64,000 nt of DNA from Deltaproteobacteria bacterium. GTDB taxonomy: Bacteria > Myxococcota > Myxococcia > Myxococcales > 40CM-4-68-19. Both the position numbers and the translations under genes were made by a program. The notes beneath the pieces were generated by a model. It saw only the letters and a list, made by a program, of their open reading frames with translations, was not told where the DNA came from and did no database searches. Shown piece after piece: positions 41,846 through 51,306 of the stretch (its first letter is position 1; every line of letters begins with the position of its first letter). Location of the stretch: positions 1-64,000 of the forward strand of contig VBKL01000065.1 in NCBI GenBank assembly GCA_005879805.1. The letters are read 5' to 3'.

Positions 41846-43594
41846 ATGGAGGTGGGGATCACGCTGCTCGAAGAGCTGAAGCGCCGGCGCGTCTTCCGGG
41901 CGCTGGTGAGCTACGGCATTGCCGCCTTCGCGGTGCTGCAGATCATCGAGCCCGTCATGCACGGCCTGCATTGGTCCGAGGCGGTGCTCTCCTACGTGGT
42001 GGCGGGTCTCGCCGGCGGCTTCCCGGTGGTCGTTGCGCTGGCCTGGATCTTCGACGTGAACTCCGGCCGCATCGAGCGGACCGCGCCCGGCTCACTTCGC
42101 GGGGCCCGCGCCGGGATGATCCTCGCCGCCATTGCTCTCCTCGCTGCCTCGCCGATGGTCGTCTGGTACTTCGTGCACCGGGCGCGCACGGCCGAATCGC
42201 CGGCCGCGACGTCGGGCGCGGCCCCGGGAGCTTCCATCGCCGTGCTCCCCCTCGTGAACCTCAGCTCCGACAAGGAGCAGGAGTACTTCTCCGACGGGCT
42301 TTCCGAGGAGCTGCTCAATCTCCTCGCCAAGGTGCCCAACCTCAGGGTCGCGGCGCGTACCTCGACCTTTGCCTTCAAGGGCAAGAACGAGGACGTGAGC
42401 ACCATCGCCCAGAAGCTGCACGTCGCCACGGTGCTCGAAGGAAGCGTGCGCAAGGCGGGGGATCAGATCCGCATCACCACCCAGCTCGTGAACGCGAGCG
42501 ATGGGTACCACCTCTGGTCGGAGACCTACGATCGGAAGGTCACCGACGTCTTCGCCGTCCAGGACGAGATCGCCGGCGCCGTCGTCTCGGCGTTGAAGCT
42601 CAAGCTCCTCCACTCGCCGACGTCGGAAGAGCGCCGCACGGTTCCCGAGGCATACACGCAGTACCTGCTCGGCACGCAGTACTTCCACCGCAACAACGTA
42701 GAAAGCTTCCGCAACGCGCTCGAGGCGTACGAGAAGGCGGTCGCGCTCGATCCCCGGTATGCACCGGCCTGGGCGGGAGTCGCCATGGCCTCGTTCTGGG
42801 TGGCCGACAACGGACCAACCGCGGCGGCGGTCGCGGCCGGCCAGGAGCGCGCGCTGGCGGCGGCGGAGAAAGCGATCGCTCTCGGTCCCGATCTGCCCGA
42901 CGGGTACCTCGCGCGCGGGTTCGTACGGGTTCCCGTCCAGTGGGAATGGGAGGGCGCCCGCGCGGATCTGCAGAAGGCGCTCGCGCTCAAGCCCGACGAT
43001 CCGGACGTCTTGCACACCTACGCGCAGATCATCTTGCGACCGATGGGCCGGCTCCCGGAGGCCATTGCCAGCCTGCGCAAGGCGGCCGATCTCGATCCGC
43101 TCAATGCACGGGTGTGGAGCAGCCTGGGCGCGTCGCTCTTCCTCGACGGCCAGTTCACCGCGGCTCGCGAGGCCCTCTACCGCTCACTCGAGGTGAGCCC
43201 CGAGCAATCGTTCACGCCCTTCTACCTGGGCACCACGTTCCTGCTCGACGGCCAGCCCGCCAAGGCGAAGGCAATCTACGCGCGCTCGACGAACGAGGTG
43301 TTCACTCTCGCCGGTGCCGCGCTCGCCGACTACGAGCTGAGCAATGCCGTCGAGTCGCAGCGAGCGCTCGACGATCTGGTAACGCGTTTCCCGCACTCGG
43401 GGGCGTACCAGATTGCCCAGGTATACGCGTGGCGTAGGGAGAACGATCGCGCCTTCCAGTGGCTAGAGCGCGCCCGCGTCCAGCGCGACGGCGGACTCGT
43501 CAACGTGAAGGTCGATCTGCTGCTGCGCAACCTGCGCGGCGATCCCCGTTTCGCCGCGATGCTCCGGCGCGTCAACCTTCCCGTCGATCCGTGA
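41846..43594 (+). CDS. membrane-anchored TPR protein
   Basis: About 580 residues. Starts near LLEELKRRRVFRALVSYGIA; three hydrophobic segments follow by residue 110, then a soluble part. That part begins with a FlgO-like/adenylate-cyclase-associated domain (IAVLPLVNLSSDKEQEYFSD, GLSEELLNLLAKVPNLRVAA, VLEGSVRKAGDQIRITTQLV). Several TPR units follow (ALEAYEKAVALDPRYAPAWA, ARADLQKALALKPDDPDVLH, ADLDPLNARVWSSLGASLFL). This layout is common in proteins near CadC-like regulators. Function is unknown. The frame is open to 41780, so the start could be earlier. Confidence 0.7.
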   Translation: MEVGITLLEELKRRRVFRALVSYGIAAFAVLQIIEPVMHGLHWSEAVLSYVVAGLAGGFPVVVALAWIFDVNSGRIERTAPGSLRGARAGMILAAIALLAASPMVVWYFVHRARTAESPAATSGAAPGASIAVLPLVNLSSDKEQEYFSDGLSEELLNLLAKVPNLRVAARTSTFAFKGKNEDVSTIAQKLHVATVLEGSVRKAGDQIRITTQLVNASDGYHLWSETYDRKVTDVFAVQDEIAGAVVSALKLKLLHSPTSEERRTVPEAYTQYLLGTQYFHRNNVESFRNALEAYEKAVALDPRYAPAWAGVAMASFWVADNGPTAAAVAAGQERALAAAEKAIALGPDLPDGYLARGFVRVPVQWEWEGARADLQKALALKPDDPDVLHTYAQIILRPMGRLPEAIASLRKAADLDPLNARVWSSLGASLFLDGQFTAAREALYRSLEVSPEQSFTPFYLGTTFLLDGQPAKAKAIYARSTNEVFTLAGAALADYELSNAVESQRALDDLVTRFPHSGAYQIAQVYAWRRENDRAFQWLERARVQRDGGLVNVKVDLLLRNLRGDPRFAAMLRRVNLPVDP

Positions 43595-43658
43595 GCGCCC
43601 GTCTGAAGAAATAGGAAGGGTCGCTCGTTCGTAGCAGCGCCCAGTCCCGGGAGGTCCC

Positions 43659-44654
43659 TTGCCGCGCATCTTCGTCGCCGCGCTCTGCTGCGCTTCGGCC
43701 GCCAGCGCGTTCACCCGGCCGCCCGACTTCGCCGTTGCTCCCGCGCAGCGCACCGAGCTCGTCGAGGGCGTGTACCAACACCTGCAGCAGTACTACGTCT
43801 TTCCCGAGCGTCTCGGCACGGCCCTTCCGGCGCTGCGCCAGAAGTGGGATTCGGAGACGTTCCGCAAGCTCGACCACGCGCACGCCCTCGTCGACCGCAT
43901 GAACGAGGATCTGAAGAACGTCTTCCACGACGGGCATCTCAGCGTGCGCCTCGCCGCAGCGCTCCCGCCCGGCTTTTTCGACGATCCGGATCATCCGGAT
44001 CCGAAGATGGTCGCCGAGGAGGAAGAGTTCGAACGGCGTACCAATTTCGGGATCGGCAAGGTCGAGGTGCTACCCGACGGCATCGGCTACCTGGAAATCA
44101 AGGGATTTGCCGGGAGGTCCAGAGGCGAGCAGCAGGCCTATGCCAAGGCAATGACGGAGCTGAAGGACTCCCGGGCTCTCGTCATCGATCTTCGCGGGAA
44201 TGGCGGGGGAGACGGGGACACGGTCGCGGACCTGGTCGGTTACCTCCTCGACAAGAAGACCTTGCTGCAATGGGACATCCAACGCGGCGGCAAGGAGCTC
44301 GAGCACTTCAGCGCCGAGAAGGTGGATGGCCCGCGCTACGGCGAGAAGCGGCCGGTCTACGTGCTCACGTCCAACCGGACCTTCTCCGCCGCCGAGGAGT
44401 GCGCCTACGATCTGCAGACGCAGAAGCGCGCCGTCATCGTCGGCGAGCACACCGGCGGCGGCGCGAACCACAACCGCTTCTTCCGCATCGCCAAGGACTT
44501 CGCCGTCTCCATTCCCTACATGACGACGAAGAACGCGGTCACGGGAAAGAACTGGGAAGGGACTGGCGTGCAGCCGGACGTCGCGGCGCTGCAGATCAAT
44601 GCGTTGGATGCCGCGCGGCGGCTCGCGGCGGAAAAGCTCGCCGCCAGCAAATGA
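43659..44654 (+). CDS. S41 family exported peptidase (IRBP-type)
   Basis: A 331-residue protein with a short signal peptide (ALCCASAASA). The serine-protease region reads RALVIDLRGNGGGDGDTVAD and RPVYVLTSNRTFSAAEECAY with the nucleophile Ser in the SNRTFSAAEE loop. It resembles the C-terminal processing/IRBP-like S41 peptidases, without a PDZ domain. TTG 43659 is preceded by GGGAGG. The stop abuts the lpd stop on the other strand. Confidence 0.78.
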   Translation: MPRIFVAALCCASAASAFTRPPDFAVAPAQRTELVEGVYQHLQQYYVFPERLGTALPALRQKWDSETFRKLDHAHALVDRMNEDLKNVFHDGHLSVRLAAALPPGFFDDPDHPDPKMVAEEEEFERRTNFGIGKVEVLPDGIGYLEIKGFAGRSRGEQQAYAKAMTELKDSRALVIDLRGNGGGDGDTVADLVGYLLDKKTLLQWDIQRGGKELEHFSAEKVDGPRYGEKRPVYVLTSNRTFSAAEECAYDLQTQKRAVIVGEHTGGGANHNRFFRIAKDFAVSIPYMTTKNAVTGKNWEGTGVQPDVAALQINALDAARRLAAEKLAASK

Positions 44655-46448
44655 TCACTTCCTCTTGGGGACGTACAGATCGGTAATCGTCCCCTCGTAC
44701 GCCTCGGCCGAGAAGGCCACCGTCTCCGAAAGCGTCGGATGCGGGTGGATGGTCTTGCCGATGTCGACGGCATCCGCGCCCATCTCGATGGCGAGTGCGA
44801 CCTCCGCGATGAGGTCGCCCGCGTTGGTGCCGACGATCCCGCCGCCGATGATCCGGTGCGTCTCCTCGTCGAAGAGGAGCTTGGTCATGCCTTCGTCGCG
44901 GCCGAGGGAAAGCGAGCGGCCCGAGGCAGCCCAGGGGAAGGTTCCCTTGCCGTACTTGGTGCCCTTCGCCTTGGCTTCCTCCTCGGTGACTCCGACCCAG
45001 GCCACCTCGGGATCGGTGTACGCGACCGAGGGAATCACTCGCGCGTCGAAGTAGGACTTCATCCCGCTCGCGGCCTCCGCCGCCACGTGCCCTTCGTGCA
45101 CGGCCTTGTGCGCGAGCATCGGCTGTCCGACCACGTCGCCGATGGCGAAGATGTGCGAGACGTTGGTGCGGAGCTGGTTGTCGGCCGGGATGAAACCTTG
45201 CTCGGTGACGGTTACGCCCGCCTTCTCCGCGGCCACCATCTTTCCGTTGGGTGCGCGGCCCACGGCGACGAGGACGCGATCGTAGGTCTGCGGCTCGGCC
45301 GGCGCGTTCTTGCCTTCGAACCAGACGTGCACGCCGTCCTTGGCCGCCTCGGCGCGCACGACTTTCGTTTGCAGGAGGATCTTCTCGTACCGCTTCCCGA
45401 CGCGCCGCGCGAGCGGGCGGACGAGATCCGGATCGGCGCCGGTCATGAGCTGCGGCAAGAGCTCGACCACGGTGATCCGCGTCCCGAGCGATGCGTACAC
45501 CTGCGCCATCTCCATCCCGATGATCCCGCCGCCGATGACCAGCATCTTTGCGGGCACGCCTTGCAACTCGAGCGCACCGGTGGAGTCGATGATGCGCGGA
45601 TCGGGTGGAAGGAACGGCAGCTTCACCGCGCGTGAACCCACCGCGATGATGCAATGATCGAAGCGGACCACCTGCTTCTTGTCACCGGCGGTCACCTCGA
45701 CGTGGTGCGGATCGAGGAACTGCGCGACGCCATTGACCACCGTGACCTTGCGCTGCTTGGCGAGTTGCACGAGGCCAGAGGTGAGCTTCTTGACGACGGT
45801 CTCCTTCCAGCCGCGCAGCTTGTCGGTGTCGAGACCGGGCTTGCCGTACGTCACGCCGAAGTGACCGACCTCCTCGACCTCGTCCATGACGCGGGCGACG
45901 TGGAGGAGCGCCTTGGAAGGGATGCAGCCGACGTTGAGGCAGACGCCGCCGAGCGACTGATACCGCTCGACGAGCACGGTCTTCATGCCGAGGTCCGCCG
46001 CGCGGAACGCGGCGCTGTAACCGCCGGGACCGGACCCGATCACGAGCATCGCGCCCTCGACGTCCGCCTGGCCGCGGTACGCCGGGCCGGCGGCCGGAGC
46101 GGGCGCTGCCGGGCGCGGGGCAGCCGCGGGCGCCGGTCTGGCAACCTCTCGCGCGGGAGCCTCGGGCTTCTTCTCCGGAGCCTCCGTCTTCTTCGCCGGA
46201 GCGCCGGCTTCCGCGGTCTCCAGCACCAGGATGGAGGTTCCCTTGCTCACGCGGTCGCCGACCTTGACCTTGACTTCCTTCACCTTCCCGCTCGCCGGCG
46301 AGGGAACGTCCATGGTGGCCTTGTCGGACTCCAGCGAGACGAGAGGGTCCTCCTTCTTCACCTCGTCGCCCGGCTTGACGAACACCTGGATGACGGGGAC
46401 GTCCTTGAAATCGCCGATATCGGGGACCTGTACTTCCTGCATCGCCAT
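44655..46448 (-). CDS. lpdA: dihydrolipoamide dehydrogenase (E3) with N-terminal lipoyl domain
   Basis: A 597-residue fusion. Residues 1-80 are a lipoyl domain with the modified Lys in SLESDKATMDVPSP. A Pro/Ala-rich linker follows. The rest is a flavin disulfide reductase: redox pair GGVCLNVGCIPSKALL, NAD-binding IGGGIIGMEMAQVYAS and the terminal active-site His in HPHPTLSETVAFS. It is the last gene of the pyruvate dehydrogenase operon and reoxidises lipoate with NAD+. Confidence 0.95.
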   Translation of the reverse strand: MAMQEVQVPDIGDFKDVPVIQVFVKPGDEVKKEDPLVSLESDKATMDVPSPASGKVKEVKVKVGDRVSKGTSILVLETAEAGAPAKKTEAPEKKPEAPAREVARPAPAAAPRPAAPAPAAGPAYRGQADVEGAMLVIGSGPGGYSAAFRAADLGMKTVLVERYQSLGGVCLNVGCIPSKALLHVARVMDEVEEVGHFGVTYGKPGLDTDKLRGWKETVVKKLTSGLVQLAKQRKVTVVNGVAQFLDPHHVEVTAGDKKQVVRFDHCIIAVGSRAVKLPFLPPDPRIIDSTGALELQGVPAKMLVIGGGIIGMEMAQVYASLGTRITVVELLPQLMTGADPDLVRPLARRVGKRYEKILLQTKVVRAEAAKDGVHVWFEGKNAPAEPQTYDRVLVAVGRAPNGKMVAAEKAGVTVTEQGFIPADNQLRTNVSHIFAIGDVVGQPMLAHKAVHEGHVAAEAASGMKSYFDARVIPSVAYTDPEVAWVGVTEEEAKAKGTKYGKGTFPWAASGRSLSLGRDEGMTKLLFDEETHRIIGGGIVGTNAGDLIAEVALAIEMGADAVDIGKTIHPHPTLSETVAFSAEAYEGTITDLYVPKRK

Positions 46449-46457
46449 TCTGCCCCT

Positions 46458-47873
46458 CTACAGCATCGCTCGCCGCATGTCGGCGAGCAGGGTCGTCAGG
46501 AAGGCGGTGAACCGCGCAGCTGCGGCGCCGTCGATCACGCGGTGGTCGTAGGACAGGGAGAGCGGCACCACGAGCCGGGGCGCGAACTGCTTTCCGTCCC
46601 AGACGGGCTTCTGCAGGCTCTTCGAGACTCCGAGGATGGCCACCTCCGGAGCGTTGATGATGGGCGTGAAGGCGGTCCCGCCGATGCCTCCCAGGCTGGA
46701 GATGGACATCGAACCGCCCTGCATGTCGGCCGGCGAGAGCTTTCCTTCGCGGGCCTTGCCGGCGAGCGACGCTGTCTCCTGCGCGATCTCCAGGACGCCT
46801 TTCCTGTCGGCATCGCGGATCACCGGCACGACGAGCCCGTTGGGTGTGTCGGCGGCGAAGCCGATGTGGAAGTACTTCTTGAGGACCAGGTTGTCGCCCT
46901 CGAGGGACGCGTTGAACTCGGGGTATTTCTTCAAGGCCGCAACGCACGCCTTGATGAGGAAGGCGAGCAGCGTCACCTTGATCCCCGCCTTCTCGTTCTC
47001 CTTGTTGAGCTGGACGCGCAGCGCCTCGAGATCGGTGATGTCCGCCTCGTCGAACTGCGTGACGTGCGGAATCATCACCCAGTTGCGAGCGAGATTCGCG
47101 CCCGCGATCTTCTTGATGCGCGAGAGCGGCTTGGTCTCCACCTGCCCGAACTTGGCGAAATCGACCCGCGGCCAGGGCAGGAGGTTCAGCCCTCCACCCG
47201 TGGCCGGCGCCGCCGGCGTCCCGGTCGAGAGCGCCTGCTTCACGAACCCCTGGACGTCCTCCTGGAGGATCCGCTCTTTGGGCCCCGAGCCCTTGACCAC
47301 GGAAAGATCGACGCCCAGCTCCCGCGCGAACTTCCGCACCGAGGGCGAGGCGTGGGCCTTCTTGAAGGCTTCGGTCTCGATCGGTTGCGCCGCGGGCTGG
47401 GCGGCCGCGTCCGTTTTGGAAGCGGGCTGCGTCTCGCGTGGGCGGTCTTCTGGCGGGGGCCGCTTCTCTTCGGGAGCGGGAGCGGGAGCGGGAGCGCGGG
47501 CCGGAGCCGAGGCCGGGGCTTGTGCGCGCTCGCCGCCACGAGCTTCCGCGGCGGGCGGTTTCGCGGCGGGCGCGGCGCTCTGCGCGGAAGCCGCGGACTG
47601 CCCGTTGCCGCCCGACGGCGCCGCCTTGGCGTCCCCCGCGGCGTCGAGCACCAGGATCACTTTCCCTTGGCTCACCCGGTCGCCGACCTTCACCTTGAGG
47701 TCCTTCACCGTCCCGGCGGAGGGCGAAGGCACGTCCATCGTCGCCTTGTCGGACTCGAGAGCGATGAGCGGATCCTCCGCCTTCACCGCGTCGCCCGGTT
47801 TGACGAACACCTCGATGATCGGGACGTCCTTGAAGTCGCCGATGTCGGGGACCTTGATCTCGACCGTGCTCAT
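46458..47873 (-). CDS. aceF: pyruvate dehydrogenase E2, dihydrolipoyl acetyltransferase
   Basis: A 471-residue protein with one lipoyl domain (ALESDKATMDVPSP), an Ala/Pro linker, an E3/E1-binding domain (HASPSVRKFARELGVDLSVV) and a catalytic domain ending with the active-site DHR in SLSYDHRVIDGAAAARF. It transfers acetyl groups to CoA. Nine bases separate it from lpd and 15 from aceE, so the three are one operon. A GTG-like alternative start is not needed; ATG 47873 is in place. Confidence 0.95.
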   Translation of the reverse strand: MSTVEIKVPDIGDFKDVPIIEVFVKPGDAVKAEDPLIALESDKATMDVPSPSAGTVKDLKVKVGDRVSQGKVILVLDAAGDAKAAPSGGNGQSAASAQSAAPAAKPPAAEARGGERAQAPASAPARAPAPAPAPEEKRPPPEDRPRETQPASKTDAAAQPAAQPIETEAFKKAHASPSVRKFARELGVDLSVVKGSGPKERILQEDVQGFVKQALSTGTPAAPATGGGLNLLPWPRVDFAKFGQVETKPLSRIKKIAGANLARNWVMIPHVTQFDEADITDLEALRVQLNKENEKAGIKVTLLAFLIKACVAALKKYPEFNASLEGDNLVLKKYFHIGFAADTPNGLVVPVIRDADRKGVLEIAQETASLAGKAREGKLSPADMQGGSMSISSLGGIGGTAFTPIINAPEVAILGVSKSLQKPVWDGKQFAPRLVVPLSLSYDHRVIDGAAAARFTAFLTTLLADMRRAML

Positions 47874-47888
47874 CGCGCTCTCCGGGCC

Positions 47889-50552
47889 TCAGACGGTCCA
47901 GGGCGCCGGACGATTCGCGTCGACGCCATACTTTTCGATCGCTTCGGCGACTTTCTTTGCAGGGATCGCCCCGTCGTCCGCAAGCGCCTTCAGCGCCGCG
48001 ACGGCGACGTGGAACCGATCCACCTCGAAGAAGCTGCGCAGCTTCTCGCGGGTATCGGAGCGGCCGAATCCGTCGGTGCCGAGGACCACGTACCGCCGCG
48101 GGACATAGCCGCGGATCTGGTCGGCGAACGACCGTACGTAGTCGGTCGCGGCGACGACCGGCCCTTCCATCTCCCCGAGCAGCCGCTCGACGTACGCACG
48201 CTTCGGCGTCTCCTCCGGATGGAGCAGGTTCCAGCGGGTGGTCGCGCGCGCCTCGCGGCCAAGCTCGTTGAAGCTCGGGCAGGCCCAGAGATCGGACTCG
48301 ACGCCGAAGTCGTTCCGGAGCAGATCCGCCGCCGCGATCACCTCGCGGAAGATGGCTCCGCAACCGAGAAGCTGCACGCGGGGCGCCTTCTTGTTGCCGC
48401 CCTCGCCGCGGCGGAACAGGTACATCCCGCGCACGATTCCGTCGGGCGCGTGCTTGGGCATCGCAGGCTGCGGGTAATTCTCGTTGAGGACCGTCAGGTA
48501 GTAATAGACGTCCTGCTGCTCGGCGTACATGCGGCGCAGCCCGTCCTGGACGATGACCGCCACTTCGTAACCGAAGGTCGGGTCGTAGGAGATGCAGTTC
48601 GGGACCGTGCCCGAGAGGATGTGCGAATGCCCGTCCTCGTGCTGCAGGCCCTCGCCGTTGAGGGTGGTCCGGCCCGAGGTCCCGCCGACGAGGAATCCCC
48701 GGGAGCGCATGTCGCCCGCCGCCCAGCAGAAGTCGCCGATGCGCTGGAACCCGAACATCGAGTAGAAGACGAAGAAGGGGATCATCTGCACGCCGTGCGT
48801 GGAGTAGGCGGTCGCGGCGGCGATGAAGTCGCACATCGACCCTGCCTCGGAGATGCCCTCCTCGAGGAACTGCCCCTTCTTGTCCTCCTTGTAGAACATG
48901 AGCTGCTCGGCATCCTGCGGCGTGTACCGCTGGCCGGTGTGGCTCCAGATCCCGAGCTGCCGGAACATCCCCTCCATGCCGAAGGTCCGCGCCTCGTCCG
49001 GCACGATGGGCACGACGTACTTCCCGATGTTCTTGTCGCGGGCGAGCATCTGCAGGATCTGCACGAGCACCACGGTGGTGGAAGGCTCGCGATCCTCGGT
49101 GCTCTGGAAGAAGCGCTCGAAGGCCGACAGCTCGGGAACGACGAGAGGCTGCGCCTCGGTGCGGCGCGAGGGCAGGTAGCCGCCGAGGGCCTGCCTCCGT
49201 CCGCGCATGTACTCGAGCTCGGGCGAGCCCTTCTCGAACTCGAGATACGGGATCTCTTCCAGCGTGTCTTCGGGAACAGGGAGGTTGAACCGATCGCGGA
49301 TCTTCTTGATGGTGGTGGACGAGAGCTTCTTGATCTGGTGGGCGGTGTTCATGCCCTCGCCTTCGTCGCCCATCTGGTAGCCCTTGATGGTCTTGGCGAG
49401 GATCACCGTCGGCTGCCCCGTGTGGTTCACGGCGGCGTGGTAGGCGGCGTACACCTTGAACGGGTCGTGGCCCCCGCGATTGAGGTTCCAGATGTCCTCG
49501 TCGGAGTAGTCCTTCACCAGCTCCTTCAGCTCGGGCGTGTTGAAGAAGTGCTCGCGCACGTAGGCGCCGTCGCGGCTCTTGTAGACCTGGTACTCGCCGT
49601 CGACGGCCTCCATCATCCGCTTGCGCAGGATGCCGTTCTTGTCGCGGGCGAGGAGCGGATCCCAGTGCCGGCCCCAGATCACCTTGATCACGTTCCAGCC
49701 GGCGCCGCGGAAGGCGCCTTCCAGCTCCTGGATGATCTTCCCGTTGCCGCGCACCGGACCGTCGAGGCGCTGCAGGTTGCAGTTGACGACGAAGATGAGG
49801 TTGTCGAGCTGCTCGCGGCCGGCGAGGCTGATGCCGCCCATCGATTCGGGCTCGTCCATCTCGCCGTCGCCGCAGAACACCCAGACCTTGCGGCCTGCGG
49901 TGTCCACCAGCTCGCGGTCCTGCAGGTAGCGCATGAAGCGCGCCTGGTAGATGGCCATGAGCGGTCCGAGGCCCATCGACACCGTCGGAAACTGCCAGAA
50001 CTTCGGCATCAGCCAGGGATGCGGATACGAGGCGATCCCCTTGCCATCGACTTCCTGGCGGAAGTTGTCCAGCTGCTCCTTGGTCAGGCGTCCGAGCAGG
50101 AAGGCGCGCGCGTAGATGCCCGGGGACGAATGACCCTGGACGAAGACCAGGTCCCCGCCGTGCTGCTCGGAGGTCCCGCGCCAGAAGTGGTTGTAGCCGA
50201 CGTCGTAGAGCGTCGCGGCGGAAGCGAAGCTGGAGAGGTGGCCGCCGACGTTGGTGTGCTTGTTGGCGCGCACCACCATCGCCATCGCGTTCCACCGCGT
50301 ATAGGAGTGGATGCGCTGCTCGATGTTCAGGTCGCCGGGGAACTTGACCTGCTTCTCGAGCGGGATGGTGTTGATGTAGTCGGTCGTGGCGGAGAAGGGC
50401 AGGAGCGTTCCGGCGCGGCGCGCCTCGTCGATCAGTTTCTGGATGAGGTAGTGGGCGCGCTCGGTCCCTTCCTTCTCGAGCACGGCGTCCAAAGCATCGA
50501 GCCATTCGCGAGTTTCCTGGGGGTCGCGATCCTGTTGTTCAGTGGATGGCAT
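47889..50552 (-). CDS. aceE: pyruvate dehydrogenase E1 (homodimeric type)
   Basis: An 887-residue E1 of the gamma-proteobacterial homodimeric type. Thiamine-diphosphate binding is visible as FCGDGEMDEPES with NCNLQRLDGPVRGNGK. The start is ATG 50552 with AGGAGG about 10 bases upstream. It decarboxylates pyruvate and acetylates the lipoyl group of E2. It is the first gene of a leftward aceE-aceF-lpd operon. No PdhR-type regulator gene is adjacent. Confidence 0.96.
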   Translation of the reverse strand: MPSTEQQDRDPQETREWLDALDAVLEKEGTERAHYLIQKLIDEARRAGTLLPFSATTDYINTIPLEKQVKFPGDLNIEQRIHSYTRWNAMAMVVRANKHTNVGGHLSSFASAATLYDVGYNHFWRGTSEQHGGDLVFVQGHSSPGIYARAFLLGRLTKEQLDNFRQEVDGKGIASYPHPWLMPKFWQFPTVSMGLGPLMAIYQARFMRYLQDRELVDTAGRKVWVFCGDGEMDEPESMGGISLAGREQLDNLIFVVNCNLQRLDGPVRGNGKIIQELEGAFRGAGWNVIKVIWGRHWDPLLARDKNGILRKRMMEAVDGEYQVYKSRDGAYVREHFFNTPELKELVKDYSDEDIWNLNRGGHDPFKVYAAYHAAVNHTGQPTVILAKTIKGYQMGDEGEGMNTAHQIKKLSSTTIKKIRDRFNLPVPEDTLEEIPYLEFEKGSPELEYMRGRRQALGGYLPSRRTEAQPLVVPELSAFERFFQSTEDREPSTTVVLVQILQMLARDKNIGKYVVPIVPDEARTFGMEGMFRQLGIWSHTGQRYTPQDAEQLMFYKEDKKGQFLEEGISEAGSMCDFIAAATAYSTHGVQMIPFFVFYSMFGFQRIGDFCWAAGDMRSRGFLVGGTSGRTTLNGEGLQHEDGHSHILSGTVPNCISYDPTFGYEVAVIVQDGLRRMYAEQQDVYYYLTVLNENYPQPAMPKHAPDGIVRGMYLFRRGEGGNKKAPRVQLLGCGAIFREVIAAADLLRNDFGVESDLWACPSFNELGREARATTRWNLLHPEETPKRAYVERLLGEMEGPVVAATDYVRSFADQIRGYVPRRYVVLGTDGFGRSDTREKLRSFFEVDRFHVAVAALKALADDGAIPAKKVAEAIEKYGVDANRPAPWTV

Positions 50553-50672
50553 GGAGACGAACCTCCTGGGGTCCCGGTTCTACTCGATCCGCGGACGTTC
50601 GGGTCGGATTGTGGCAGCCGGGCCCCGCGGGGCTTTTCACTGCCAGTGAAATACGGTAGGAAGCAGTCCCGA

Positions 50673-50927
50673 ATGGCATCGGGGATGCGGTGGTCCGTCC
50701 GCTTCGAGTGCACCTTGCCTGCCGCCCTGCTTCGTCTCCGCAACCAGATCGCAGAGCGCTTGATCGAGGTCGCCCAGGCGCTGGCCGATCTCATCCACCC
50801 GCAGAGCCCGTTCTGGACCCACGAGCAGGGTCTCGAGATGCACTTCGAGGGCTACCGGATTGGCTATCGCGTCGATCTCCCGCAGGCGCGCATCGCGGTC
50901 ACCGATGTCCGGCGGAAACCACCGTAG
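50673..50927 (+). CDS. small protein, possibly RelE/ParE-like fold
   Basis: An 84-residue basic protein that starts about 120 bases upstream of, and divergent from, aceE. The pattern (VRFECTLPAALLRLRNQIAERL, then FEGYRIGYRVDLPQARIAVTDVRRK) recalls the strand order of ParE/RelE-type toxins or mRNA interferases. No antitoxin gene is seen beside it, so a toxin role is unsupported. It could also be a conserved hypothetical protein. AGGAA lies 9 bases before ATG 50673. Confidence 0.4.
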   Translation: MASGMRWSVRFECTLPAALLRLRNQIAERLIEVAQALADLIHPQSPFWTHEQGLEMHFEGYRIGYRVDLPQARIAVTDVRRKPP

Positions 50928-51306
50928 GCTGCGGCCGCTCCGGGCGGCGCGTGCTCCGCTTTCGCGGTGGTTCGTCCTTGGCCTCTTGCGCCTACGTCGA
51001 GGTGGCTGGCGCGGTCGATAGCGGCTCCACTGGCGACCGCGAGGCCATTCGTGATCGCCGGTCCCCAGCGCGAGCATGCGCGTCGAGCCACTCCGCCGGG
51101 TCTCGCTCTGGCGCGGCGATGGTTGCCGCCGGTAGCCGGAAGAACACAGTTCCCGACGATCCCGCGCCGTGTGAAGCGCGTGGGTCGGTCCGGTGGCGTG
51201 CGTTTGCCCCGTCCCCCGCGCCGTTGCGCAGCGCGGGATCGTCGAAGATCACGGCAGCTCGAACACGCGCGCCGAGCCGCCCGGGATTTCGGCTACCGCT
51301 CGGTAG
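50928..51306. other. gene-free spacer with a long inverted repeat
   Basis: I find no credible gene in this 379-base region. It contains an exact 13-base inverted repeat: GACGATCCCGCGC at 51155-51167 and GCGCGGGATCGTC at 51231-51243, with 63 bases between the arms. The arms are too far apart for a simple terminator. Confidence 0.5.
51155..51243. repeat. 13-base perfect inverted repeat, 63-base loop
   Basis: GACGATCCCGCGC (51155-51167) pairs perfectly with GCGCGGGATCGTC (51231-51243). It lies downstream of the cytochrome c gene stop (51307, leftward), and could be a remnant of a mobile element or a processing structure. No transposase is near. Confidence 0.45.

Noticed and set aside
45654-50927. 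Very long open frame antisense to the pyruvate dehydrogenase operon
   Set aside because: Open antisense frames are common in GC-rich DNA because stop codons are rare. The translated sequence is low-complexity, while the opposite strand encodes three conserved enzymes. Only its last 84 residues, outside the operon, are kept as a possible gene.
50673-50927. Toxin-antitoxin pair
   Set aside because: Only a RelE/ParE-like pattern is visible, with no antitoxin gene beside it, so no toxin-antitoxin system is claimed.
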